Notes under the pieces: model-generated
Databases searched by the model: none
Seen by the model: only the letters and a program-made list of their open reading frames with translations
What the model was told of the DNA's origin: nothing
In this document: positions 1 through 11,878 of the stretch, one piece after another
How positions within the stretch are numbered: position 1 is the stretch's first letter
Layout: each line of letters opens with the position of its first letter
Position numbers and translations under genes: made by a program
Origin: Rhizophagus sp. LPA8_4_AMF
Taxonomy: Eukaryota; Glomeromycota; Glomeromycetes; Glomerales; Glomeraceae
Direction: 5' to 3'
DNA length: 64,000 nucleotides
Assembly (NCBI GenBank): GCA_021464525.1
Contig: JADRCO010000030.1
Span: forward strand, 1-64,000

Positions 1-60
1 ATTTGTCAAATTCGAATCGAATTCAAATCAAATGTCAAATGTCAAATCAAATTGCGGAAC
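1..60. repeat. CAAAT-rich short repeats at window edge
   Basis: The first bases are a run of short near-repeats of the form (T)CAAAT/GTCAAAT, followed by a GC-richer patch around 54-64. This looks like the end of a dispersed repeat cut by the window edge. No family can be named from the visible part. Confidence 0.3.
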
Positions 61-604
61 CCTAGTTTATACAATGGTAAAAGATAAATGGTTCACAAAG
101 AGGTAATAATTTAATTTCGCTTTTTTAAAAATTAATTATACTATTCTCTCGATTCTCGATGATTTTAGCTTTTGTTGACAAATTTTACTGAATTAATAAT
201 TTAATAAAAAAAATTTTTTTTTAAAGACAATTATCTCCAGAATCACGTCTAATTTTTAGTCATCATATTCTTTATCAAATTGATAACGAGATTTTATTAT
301 TTTTAATAATAATTTCAATAAAATAATTTATTATTTAAAAAATTATTGATATTTTAATTAAATTAGTATTTTTTAAGGATATAGGTTATGAACATTGATT
401 ATGAAGGGTAATTACATATTATCGATGATTAAATACGTAAGTAATCCTAAGCTAAATCATCAAAATAGGGATTTATTATTATTCAAATTAGAGAAAGAAT
501 TTGCAAGCATTTATGTAATAAATACGTTCCAATTAACGTTCCTATAATAATTATACTAATAATGGAATTAGTTTTTAATATAAAGATGAGTGTTCAAAGA
601 ATTA

Positions 605-941
605 GTGTTTGGAATCATCGGATAATTTAATTGATTATCCAACAGATATAATGATTATTGGATATATAATTTTAGACTTGGATCAGATACTAGAAATCAC
701 ATGATATTCAGATATTCGCCGATATTTGAACGGATAAAATCTCATATAGTCAACTAATAATATTTCAGAATAAGCACTAAATCTTATTTTTTATTAATAA
801 TCCCATTAATTAATTTATCAAAATTTAACTAATGATATATATCCAATCAATAATCGAATCAGAGTCAGATTTATCTGATTTATAATCAAATTGGAAATCA
901 GATTCATCCAATGAATCTGTTTATCTGACAATTCCAAACAC
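605..941. mobile_element. TA-flanked MITE with terminal inverted repeats
   Basis: GTGTTTGGAAT at 605-615 is matched by its exact inverse ATTCCAAACAC at 931-941, and TA lies directly outside both ends (603-604 and 942-943). The inner arms also pair imperfectly: a TATTGGATATATA-like stretch near 656-668 matches its inverse near 835-850. At 337 bp with no coding capacity and a TA target duplication, it fits a non-autonomous Tc1/mariner-type DNA transposon. Family membership is inferred from the TA duplication alone. Confidence 0.72.
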
Positions 942-1239
942 TACTGAAAGAATAATAATATATTTTTTACCTCTTGGCGCTTAAATTTAGGAGGGTTTAA
1001 AGAATGTTAATAAAATTTTATTTAAAATTATAATGATTTTATTGCATTAATTATTATAATTAATTTTGACTTGTATTTATTTGAATAAATCTTGTAAAAT
1101 TCAAATTGATTTACATTTAATGTTCGACACAAAAATTTTTTCTATATTTTTTTCTAGTAAAAGCCTTGAAACATTTGTAAAATTTCTTTTTCTGTATATA
1201 CGATACTCTTCTTGTTCAAGAGATAAAAAATTGGGAGAC
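942..1239. other. AT-rich intergenic DNA
   Basis: I see no supported gene here. The stretch lies between the MITE and a coding-like relic. Confidence 0.5.
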
Positions 1240-1720
1240 ACTTCCCAGTGGCGGTGGGCACTTGTATGATGATGAGAAATTTATCAGCTACATTTTTTAA
1301 AAATATTCTGAAAATAACTGATAGTAAGCAACTTTTCGCCTACATTTTTAATTTGTTCTTCAGTAATATCTTTAAGCTTTTCACTGAAAGAGATGTCAAC
1401 CTTCCAAAGTTTCATAAGGTCAGGATTACTGAGGTAATGTAATATTTCTTTTGTCTTATCCTAAATAAGATACTTGAGGTATCTAAATTTGAGACTTTTA
1501 AAGGTAATTACTCCTTTATTAATATCATTTTTTTCACAAACGTCAATCATAAAAGCATCAGAAAGAGAAATATTTCCTAAAAATATATAATTTAATGACA
1601 CCATCATTTAGAAGATAATTCTATAAAGTGATAAAAGGTATAAATATACTTGTAAAAACCTTTCTGAATTCATCATGATTAATAATAAAATAGACTCTTG
1701 ATCAGTGGCTTATAATAATG
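1240..1720 (-). pseudogene. eroded coding-like relic, family unknown
   Basis: On the minus strand around 1300-1430 a frame reads like real protein: LSNPDLMKLWKVDISF, then EEQIKNVGEKLLT, with charged and hydrophobic residues mixed as in a helical protein. Further upstream on the same strand (about 1500-1700) another coding-like stretch reads DAFMIDVCEKNDINKGV in a different frame. No complete gene can be built and I do not recognise the family. The plus-strand ORFs here look like its antisense. Confidence 0.3.
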
Positions 1721-3366
1721 ATATAGGTACTTCAAAAAAATAACAAGTAAAATATTTATGATTAAATATGATGAGTATTTATCATCATGAGTATTTATTA
1801 AAAAAAGGTGAATTACTGTTATGCAATTTTTCAGTCGTACAGTTAATCATATTTTGCCTATTTTATACCAGAATTTTTTTTTATGGCTAATTGTGAGTAT
1901 GATTGAAATGTTGAGCTTCACTTCTTCAGTAATCCAATATTTTTTTTAGATAATTATTTCCGTAATCAGAACAAAATTTCTATCAAAAGTCATGTGACGA
2001 TTATTTTGGTAATTATAACCTTTTTATTGATCTAATTGATCTTTTACACCACACACCTCCTTTTCTTCTTTTTATCTAAAAAAATTGTTAACATATCAAA
2101 TGAATAGAAAATGCTGAAGTTGAGATTGGTGGCTAATTTGGTAAAATTACCAGGACTCCTAACACAAAAAAGTCATGATATTTGAAGCTTTCTTCATAGT
2201 TTTAATAACATATTTTTTATTTACGCATTAATGGATTGTTCTGATAATATAAAATAATTTAATTTTACAAGTTGAAACTATGTTAACTTGAAATAGGTAG
2301 TATGAAATATTTAGCTTACATAAGTTCCCTTATGTTATCAGTTTATACAATATGGTGATTTGTTTTGGATGGTGTTTTTCTTTATTAACTGACTTGTAAC
2401 TGTGCAATTGTTTCACTTGAATATGACATAGTTTATTTTTGATAGTCCATCTTATAGGAAGGTATTTAGCATTAGATTTGTTTGGGTGTTTACTAATTTA
2501 TCATTACAAACAATTTTTAAATAGCCAAAACATTTTTAAAATGGCAGAAGCCTCGCTAATGACAACCAGACTGCATCGGCAAGACTTGTTTCTGCATTTG
2601 CAGATCTTCTCTTGATGTTTGTATATGGCAAAAGTAGCGTGACATAGCATGACATATTTTTCTGTTCTCATATCTTCTTATACTAACAATTAGCTTATTG
2701 CTGTTTTGAAGGTGTTGCCAGTTCTAAAAGTTACATGTTCAAGTATATTCTTAAAAGTTATTTATTTTTCTTATTTCTTTAGGAACAACCAGATAGTAAG
2801 CTATTATTAGCTTAACAAATAACAAGGTACTCACTCAGCTATGGACAATAAGGTAAATGTATTTTAGGCTAAGACTCGATTTGTTTTTAAATCAGATTAA
2901 CTTTGATTTATTGTCAATAAAGATTTATTATTAAGAGTATTTATACATTTATTTTTTTTCATGTGGGTGGACGTGTATCAGATAATAAAAATTTTTCTTG
3001 GCAAAAAGTGAGATCTCTGATCGTATATATGAAATATACAAAAGGACAGGATCAAACCCTATTCATCCAATTTTAAAGGTGTATCTAAACCTAATCTTTG
3101 ATCCTAGTGGTTAATTTCGTATATAATAAATATTTAATTGTATTTTTTGTATATATCAGATAATAAAATTTTCTTAGCAAACTTAGTTCAGGAAAAAAAA
3201 CATGTGATTTTTTTAGAAAAGTTGCTGATCCAATAGTCATGTGAATTTTCTTGATCAGAGTTTATAATTTCTAACAAATTTATTAGTAAAATAAAGCAAT
3301 AATAATATCACTAAATATATTTTTTTGTGTGCAAACTATTTTTTGCATAAAAATATATCTAATAAA
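1721..3366. other. AT-rich intergenic DNA with one direct repeat
   Basis: There is no supported gene. The only structure noted is a pair of about 28-bp direct repeats beginning TATCAGATAATAAAA near 2976 and 3155, each ending in CTTRGCAAA, roughly 180 bp apart. Confidence 0.4.
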
Positions 3367-3863
3367 ATGTTTCATTCTGACTATAAATATATTATTGATA
3401 AACTTCCCAAAATCTTGCCAAGAGAGTATACGAGAGACTTTTGCACTATTCTAAAGATTCTGTTCCATTAGAATCTATTTTTGAGAAGTCTGAATAAATT
3501 GAATCTTATTTAAGGCATATATCCCCTTCAATTAAAGATTTTAGGATGTTTAGCTAAATATAATTTTTTATCTGATTTTGCAAATAGTCCTTATTTTTTT
3601 TTGAAGAAAAAATGGGCTGGCCAGAATGTAATGTATTTCCTATAATGCCAAACATTACAGATAATAGAATTCAAACTGATAATATCGCCTGTGATCGTGA
3701 GAAAAATAACAATCGCCAGGTTGTGAATGAACTTAAAATATTATTCCAATACTTACTTGATTATAATAAAAGAACTTTTGAGAAGTTCATGCAAAATATA
3801 GAAAAGAAATATAGAGAGCAGGTTAATGCAAATAAGAAGTTGCAATATAAAGTAAGGATCTGA
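3367..3863 (+). pseudogene. coding-like fragment, unknown family
   Basis: A short frame starting at 3367 reads MFHSDYKYIIDKLPKILPRE and stops within about 35 codons. An 83-codon ORF from 3612 has a charged, coiled-coil-like C-terminal half (FEKFMQNIEKKYREQ). No splice pattern joins them convincingly and I recognise no domain. It may be the remains of a multicopy lineage-specific family, or chance ORFs. Confidence is low. Confidence 0.22.
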
Positions 3864-4276
3864 AGTTATAAGTGCAGAAGGTGAAAAAAGCGGGCATCTA
3901 TGAAGTTGGATTCTCACTAATAAATGGTATATCTCATCCAATCCGTATTCTATGTGAATGTTCATGAGATATAATTAAATCAAAATGATGAATTTTTGCT
4001 CATAATATTTTATCAATAATTATATATATATCGCACCAATCTTTAGCATATAAATGCACAATTTTGCTTAGCTTATCTGTTGTGTATGAACCATTAAATA
4101 GATAGACGTGTGAAATTTTTCATATTATTTTGAGATAATTAAAATAACTTTGTAATATATAAATATAAGGCTCATTAAATGTTCTGATATACAATATACT
4201 TATAATCCAAATAGTGTATTGAAGCTGTGGATTTATTTCTTATAATTTCCATAAAAATGATCTTTTAGGTGATGTT

Positions 4277-4610
4277 ATGCAAGCTTATTCTTCATATTAC
4301 ACAATGGAACAAGCTTTATTATCAACTCATATCCATTTTTATAATTCCGCATCTTACACTTTCCAAGAAGAAAATGGTAATTATCAAAAAATTAATGTTT
4401 GCGTTGGTGATGTGATGGAATTGCTTCAGTGGAAAATGAAAGTGACTTTGCAGGTGTTAGAGCAATACTCAAACTTCATGGAAATGATAGGTAAGATTAT
4501 ATTTTGCATGTTGCCTGTTTGAATATGTTTCAAGGTGAGATGAATTACTTTTATGTCCAAGATACCAATTACAGAAAGATACTAATAATTCTTGGTATCA
4601 AATTTATCCT
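4277..4610 (+). pseudogene. coding-like fragment, unknown family
   Basis: The frame from 4277 reads plausibly to about 4410 (IHFYNSASYTFQEENGNYQK). Beyond that the better coding-like sequence lies in another frame (ESDFAGVRAILKLHGND, then MNYFYVQDTNYRKI). The switch of frame without splice signals suggests an eroded copy of a repeated gene or element protein. Family not identified. Confidence 0.28.
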
Positions 4611-6520
4611 ATATTTATAGACTATAAGACTAGTGAAATCTATATCAAAAGTATCATTTGCATCGTAGATCATCATAAAACTTCAAATACATTATTAAAT
4701 AGCTAATAAAGTATCAGCTAATAAAAATCCGCTGTTGTAAATATATAAACTTTTAGATTGTTGTTGCTTTTTTTGATAGTATCTTACAATTTCATGTCTT
4801 AATACAGTAATGCTTTTATACTAGGATTTTTATAGCTGCAGAAAGCTTTTGGGTCTTCATGTCTCATTTATTAATGATGGGCAGTTGTTAAGAAGACATA
4901 AATAATTATCATAAAACAAAGGAATTTTAACGAGTTTATTACTTGATAATAATAATTGATTTCTGCATATAAGTTAATGATTTGTAATATTTAAGTACTC
5001 AAAAAAATGAGCAATATGAGCTAACATCCCCATTAGTTTGCCAACAAAAATCTATCTGTGGGTTAATATACATTGTGTTCGTAAATACAATAAAGAAATG
5101 TATGCAGATTACGGTTTATAAAATTTATTTTTCTAGCATTGGTCAGGAAATTTATTATTTATTCTGATGTATTACATGCATCACACATCTGTACATGTAA
5201 AAAATATATATTCTAAACTATAAGCTAAACTTTATTGATATTTATGTGGTAAGAAAATATAAGAAAAAAGCAAAGATTTGCTATTAAGGTTGTGACAACG
5301 TTGACACAACGTTATATAACTTATGCTGTAATCATTTCTTATAGCTCTGCCAAAAATGTCGTTATAACAGTTAATTTGTATATTATATCAAAATAAAAAT
5401 ATAAAGCATGATTTATTATATAATAAATATGATAATTTAATTAAAATTAAGAAAAAAATAAAAATAGTGATAAATTTTCTGCTGTGATGGATTTGGTGCT
5501 AGGATTAGGAACATTGGAGGTAAATGGTCAATTAGAAAATATGTAGCGTATAGAGACCGATGTATGTAGTGTATGATGATCTTTATCTACGTACATATGG
5601 TTGTACTGAGTGTACTGTACGTACATACGTGGTAAAGAATAATATGAAAGCAAGTTATTATTATCGATCATTATTGTACAGAGAAATTCCAATATGAATA
5701 ACGAATTCAGTTACCTCAAGAGGTTATTTATTTGAATTACCCGATCTATTTGATTTACTTGAATTCTAGTAAAGTTCGATTATTCTATTATCTTCTTCAT
5801 TTTTAAAATTGGCCAAAGAACTGTGTGTATTATATGACTTTTTTAATTGCTGAATTTCGGCTCTTCGCAATTTTTCAACTTCTGACATATTATTAGTTAT
5901 TACAGGATGAGTTAAAAATTTAGGAGGCAACTCATATTTATATTAACTTTAACTGCGTTATTAAATCTAGATTAAAAACATTGCATTACTAAATAATAAA
6001 TATTGTAAGACAGAAACGTACAAGATCTGATACAATTGGGCATTAGATCATCTATTGATCATCTACTGATTTTTTTGAAATAACATCATAGATAATTTTT
6101 CTCAAGATATTTCTCGTTTGATTGTCTCATTGAATTTCTTTTGATCTTCTATTATCATTTTTAGTACTTCTTGACTAGCAATATACTAAATGGGCTGTCA
6201 TTAATGCAAGATGTTTCTGCACGTTGTATCCCCATAAGAAAAGTATACCACATACCATAATACAAAAAATACATTATCAGGAGATACCGAAATATTACAG
6301 CACCTATGCTACCGAAAAAAAATATCTATTGGCGTCCGTAAAATGCTGTAAATAATGGAACAAATGGTTCAGTTCTTTTTTACTAAATGTATATGAAAAT
6401 AGATCAATCACGTGAATTTCTTTGTCATCTCATGTGACGTCTTCCAATAAATAAGTTTAACCGTTTCCTAGTTATATTTCATTTATTTGACTAGCAAAAA
6501 AAGGCACATATAAGTATTAG
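4611..6520. other. AT-rich intergenic DNA
   Basis: There is no supported gene. A TCACGTGA palindrome lies at 6408-6415, and GTACGTACATACGT-type alternating sequence occurs near 5590-5635. Confidence 0.4.
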
Positions 6521-6606
6521 TTATTTACTGATCTAGTAGTATATAAAATGGGTTATCATCCGAAGGATGATGATCCATTTATATACTAAACTAGGTCAGT
6601 AAATAA
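6521..6606. repeat. near-perfect inverted repeat (foldback hairpin)
   Basis: The left arm (6521-6561, TTATTTACTGATCTAGTAGT...) and right arm (6565-6606) are inverse copies of about 40 bp with a few mismatches, separated by a 3-base loop. The length and lack of coding capacity fit a foldback MITE or a cruciform-forming element. No target duplication was established. Confidence 0.65.
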
Positions 6607-6937
6607 TATAAATTAAAAATATATAAAATAAGTTTTTTGCCATTTTTTTTTTTGTCAACGAACATACAGTATGGTTTCAAAATTATTAAAAGTTGAAATA
6701 TTACCGAAAATAATCATTCAGTTCATATGTGCAGACCTGGTAACAAATCAGTTACCATTTATTCATGGTCGTTTAGCATGATATCCTTTTAACATAATTT
6801 TAATTTGAAAATTATTATATGTATATATTTTTACATTATTTTTTTTTATAATTTATTACTTAAATTAATATTACAAAAAAAATAGATATTTTCTAAAAAA
6901 AAATCTATATTTCCATATTATATAGCTAGATAAACTC

Positions 6938-9900
6938 TCATTTAAACCATGAATATAATTTATCTTTTCTGATTTCTTTAGATTTACTTAACCATTCTTT
7001 CATTAAATTTGGATCTCGACGAAAACAAATATATTTTGATGTTTGTAATGATTTACGAAAGTCTGCACCATAAAGATTTTCATAATCATTAATAAGTTCT
7101 GATCTGAATATTAAAAGTCCATGTTTACCATCTTCTTTAGCCTTATTAAATGCATCACTACATATGTAATATATATTTTTAAAGGTTAAATAAATATTTA
7201 TGAATAATATACTTCTTTAATAAATAAATATAATATATTACTTACTTCATCAACGCGATAATCATATTTAATAAAACAAGAACCAGAATGATATTTGCCA
7301 AAAAAGTTATTAACTTTAGTGGCCAATAATCGTAATCACCAAAATTAAGTGTATTCCAATAGTATGCAGAAAGAATAGCATCCAACGGTGTATTAAATGG
7401 ATTATCTGGTTCAGTTCCAGTTAAAGTAAAATTTTCAGATCCATTATTTAATGTATAAGTTGAAACTGAAGGATGTAAATTAACAAGTGATGGATATCCG
7501 AAAAGAATAAACCTGTTTATAAATGTAGAAAAAAATTATTTTCTTGTAATAACCTTCATGCAAGAACAAATAAATTAACAACTTACATTGAATGGCCAAA
7601 TCCAATTGTTAAAACAATCATAAATGCAAAAAATGGTATAATGATTTTTAAAATACTTCCAAATATATAGATGTTAATTGCTATTCCTGAAAATAATCGT
7701 AACCATAAGAGCTTGAGGAAATAAACAATAATAACAATTTAATATGATTAAATTAAAAATTTATAATACATAAAAAGTATTAAACGTACCATTTCAATCC
7801 AAAGTATTAAAGTAGTTACTGATGTTAAAAGAATAATCCATTCATCATCAAATCCAAAAATCATTAACGTAAGATTAGTTATACCAAAAATGGTACTACA
7901 TAGATCAAATATGTGTAACATGGATAAATTATTTTTCATTCGCATAAACTCAGTAATGAATAAATCGATTCCAAGGTAATAAAATAGTGCGATCATAACT
8001 ATATTTGCCGTTTTGCTGTAATTTTCATTTTTTAAAAAAATTTGTGTAAGATAAGAAAATAAAACTAAAAATATAAAATATTTAATCAAAAAAACCATCC
8101 AATTAGTTTTTGTTTGATTCCATCTTGAATTTATAACTGCTTCCATAGCCGGAATATAAAAAAATGGGCTGTTATTTTTTTCAACTTGAAGAAACGGACT
8201 AAATTGTTCTTTTTGCTTAAACGGATTAACCGGAATAAAGATTTTTCTTAATAATTTTGCAAATATTTTCAAAACTGTCCAAAATTTTTTAACTTTTCCA
8301 GTTTCTTCAGGTTCTTCATCAGTTTCTTCATTTGGACAAGTTGTAAAATTTGGAAGCGGAACCATACAAATATCAGACAACATATCATATCTATATTAAA
8401 CATAAAACGAATAACAGGTTTAAAATATGACTTGATTTTAAACGATATTTAGAACTATACTTACCTTAATTTTCTATATTTCGAATAAGTGAACAAAGAA
8501 ACAAAATTTGTAGGTATAAGTTGAGTAAGTGGTAAATAAACTTCTAATAAATCTTGTTTAAATGATACAGTTTTAAATCTTGTATTCGGAAAATTATATT
8601 TCATCTCTCCAAAACATGATTTATAATATAATAAATCCACATAATTGGCTATAGTATATGAATAGTGATGATAAATTTTTTTAAATTTTTAAAAATATTA
8701 ATAAAATAAAATAGCATAAACGAGCATACCATATTTATGTTTAGATAATTCCGGAAGAATTTCTGTAACATTAATCATCCAACCAATATGAGATACAGAA
8801 TTTTCTGAATAATATTCTAATAAATATGCCAACATAACAGAATCTCGATCTATTAAATAAAAAAGAAAATTAAAATAAAAATACAATTAATTGAATCAAA
8901 TGATATTGATAAAATAATAATTTAAAGTGTTAACCTTTGCAAAAACTTAAAGCTAATTTCAAATCATTATTTGATTTCGATAATTTCAAACTCATATGAT
9001 AATATGGATAAGAACCATAATGACTTCGAGGTCTATGTAAGTTCCCGACTTTTGGGTCATTGCCAAATAGAATGAATCTTATTAAAGAAAATGATCGTGC
9101 ATAAATTAGAAGTGCCATTAAAGGATATTGAATCTCCATGAGTTTCCAATGATTAGGATGGTTTTCAATGAAAGTTTTAATAAAATTTATAATTTTGTTA
9201 ACATGGTTAGAATCAATAATTTTTTTCCGATCATTACGGTTATTATATGAATAAACAAGTAATCCACATGCAATATTCATAATAGTAGTCTCGTCATCAT
9301 CTAAATCAGGTTTGCTTTTATCGCTTATCTTGAGATATAAATCTTTAAATGTTTTAAAATTTTCATTTGATAAATTTTCGGAACTAGATTTCATAGATTT
9401 TACAGGATTGTTATTGATTAAATTATGTGAAATATTAATGTTTGTTTCATCGTCAAGAAAAACTACCATCCCATTTGCTTTTGTTAAACTATGATCACAA
9501 TTCGATAGAATAGAAGTATTATACTCAATGATAAAAAGATCATCTAAGCATCCCGATAACAGCCAAATATGAAATTTCATATCACCATTTTTATCTTCTC
9601 CGATGATGAATAATTTTTTATTCTCTTCAATAAATTCCAAAAATTTAATTTTTAAAACACAATCAAGTTTTTTTGAAACAACTTCGAGTCCACTTTCCAT
9701 TAAATATATCGTAATAATATTGTCTTCATAAGAATAAGCAAATAAATCTGAATCAGCCGATATTGCGAAAATCCCAGGCTCATTATTTATGCCAAATAAA
9801 TCTGATTCATCCGATATTACAGAAATCTCGAATTCATTGTTTTTTCCATGATTTTTGTAAAAAACGTTTACTAATTGTGAAGTATTAATATTATAAATTT

Positions 9901-10909
9901 CAATATGCTGCATTTGTTGATTATAACCCTTATCAGTCATTAAAAACTCCCGACATCTTGACTTCAAAAGATATTTCCAATTTCGTTCTGCGTCCTTGCT
10001 GCTTTCTAATTCTTTAAATAAATTCTCAGGTAGCAAAAAGCTATCTTTTTCAATCATTTCAAAAGTTTTATTTTTATTAATTATATGAAATTTTTGCATT
10101 TTTATATAATTCATGCAAACAAGTATCGTGCTATTCTTCGAAGGTAGAAAACCAACAACTCCATTAAAAGGGTACGTGATTTTTGAGATTGGTATAGACT
10201 TTGAGTCGTTCTTTTCAGAATTCAAGTAGGTCAAGTCAAATCTAAAAATCTTTATCTTTCCTTCGCATTCAGATTTTTCAGATTTCAAGGATAATTGAAA
10301 TTGTTCGAATACTTCATTATTGAATATTCTTTTATTGTATGAAGGAAAGAGACGATCGTAAAGGAGTGAATATAAAATAAAAGGGAAAATGCAGATAAAG
10401 GGAATGATAAAAAAGATTACGAGAAGAATGAAAATAAAAGGTCCAAAAATGGAATAAATTTTTTTAAAATATGCATTTATTAGATCTGGTTTTTTATTGC
10501 TTTTAAGCGGAGGCACGTCCTTGGCGTCCTTGTCAATTATGTAAGAGATCGCAACAAAAAAATAATTTCCATTGATATCCGAAACTGCTAAAGACCATTC
10601 AAGAACTTTTTCATCCTTATCAATTTCTATGACTATTTCTTTATCATTTTTTTTGATCAATATATAAGATTTATTATCTGTATCTGTAGAAATAAGAGAA
10701 ATATGTTAAGGGGAATTTATCTTATTATTCTACTTTTTAATAAAAAATCTAAATATAATCTTACCTGGATCAAACTTTACTATTATCGAACCATCCGGGC
10801 TAATGGCCACATAATTCTTTCTTGTATCATTTTCTTTTTCTTCCTTTTCCGGAATATTTTTAGAACTCATTTCTTTTTCTTCTTTTTCTGGAATATTTTT
10901 AGAACTCAT
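6938..10909 (-). CDS. TRP-like ion channel with propeller-like N-terminal half
   Basis: Eight exons: 10909-10765, 10683-8935, 8849-8730, 8648-8465, 8390-7790, 7711-7587, 7512-7246 and 7157-6938, giving 1136 aa. The C-terminal part has several membrane segments, a pore-like stretch (SAYYWNTLNFGDYDYW) and a last helix LLNMIIALMN, the pattern of the TRP/polycystin ion transport domain. The first 600 residues contain beta-rich repeats resembling a WD-type propeller (for example GIFAISADSDLFAYSYEDN), interrupted early by a long hydrophobic segment near residue 120. The first 26 residues are a 13-residue unit repeated twice, including its Met. It probably conducts cations across a membrane; ion selectivity and location are unknown. 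Splice sites are canonical and every junction keeps frame, so the gene looks intact. Confidence 0.85.
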
Positions 10910-11878
10910 TTTCTTTTTCTTATAAAAATATGAAAAAGCGACTAGGAGAAAATATTCTTTTATACACGAATCACTTAAAAATTATCGCAGTAAAATACAA
11001 AATTTTGATTGAAATCACCTAATATATATTAAGTCTATACAATAAAGAATAACATAATAAAATTCATGCAATGTAAAATTGATGCATTGATGTACGGCTT
11101 GAAATAAAAAAAAAATGCAACCGGTTTTTCTAATATCGTAAAAAATAATGAATTAACTTGGATATTTTAATGCAGAATACGTAATTACGACTACAATGCT
11201 AATGATAAAATATTTTACTCTAACCATTTTAATATTCATCAAGTTTTCATATGTTATTTACAAATAAAGTAATTTTAAATAATGAAAAAAATTCTATTTT
11301 ATATTACCAATTTGTTTAAGCGTATTAAATAAAAAAATTTTTTTTTTTTATTGAACTTTGATACAAGAATCGTATAGTAGTACAAAAACAAACTGATGAT
11401 CCAACCAACTAATGGAAGGTGCAAAAAAAATCCGAATAATCTTTTTTGTTTTCGCTTCATTATTATTAAAAAAATGAATACTCAAAAAAGAATTTTTTTT
11501 GCTAATAATATTAATAAATTATGAGATGTGAAATATGATGTGAATTGTCTTGAATTCAAATTATTTACAGATGTTCAACCTAACTTTTCACCTATAAAGA
11601 AATGAAATAACATCTGATATCACCCAAGTAAAAAATGCATAAATTAAGTCATTATAAAAACCAAATCTAAATTTGTTTACATGTAACTATCTGCTCGTTA
11701 TTTTATGTGATAAATTAAGCTAAATTCCAATACACTTATTTTATATGCTCAATTATGCAAATACGCCATTGTATACATTAAATTTTCAAATCTTTATTTT
11801 CAGTTATAGTAAACAATTACATGTATGTTAAAGAATATTTAAACTTCTCTTTCTTTCCTGAGTTTTGATTATAGAACA
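10910..11878. other. intergenic, AT-rich
   Basis: This gap holds the upstream regions of the divergent channel gene (minus) and C2-repeat gene (plus). No further gene or RNA was seen. Confidence 0.5.

Noticed and set aside
1066-1442. Two overlapping plus-strand ORFs
   Set aside because: They are antisense to a better coding-like minus-strand stretch and have no recognisable domain.
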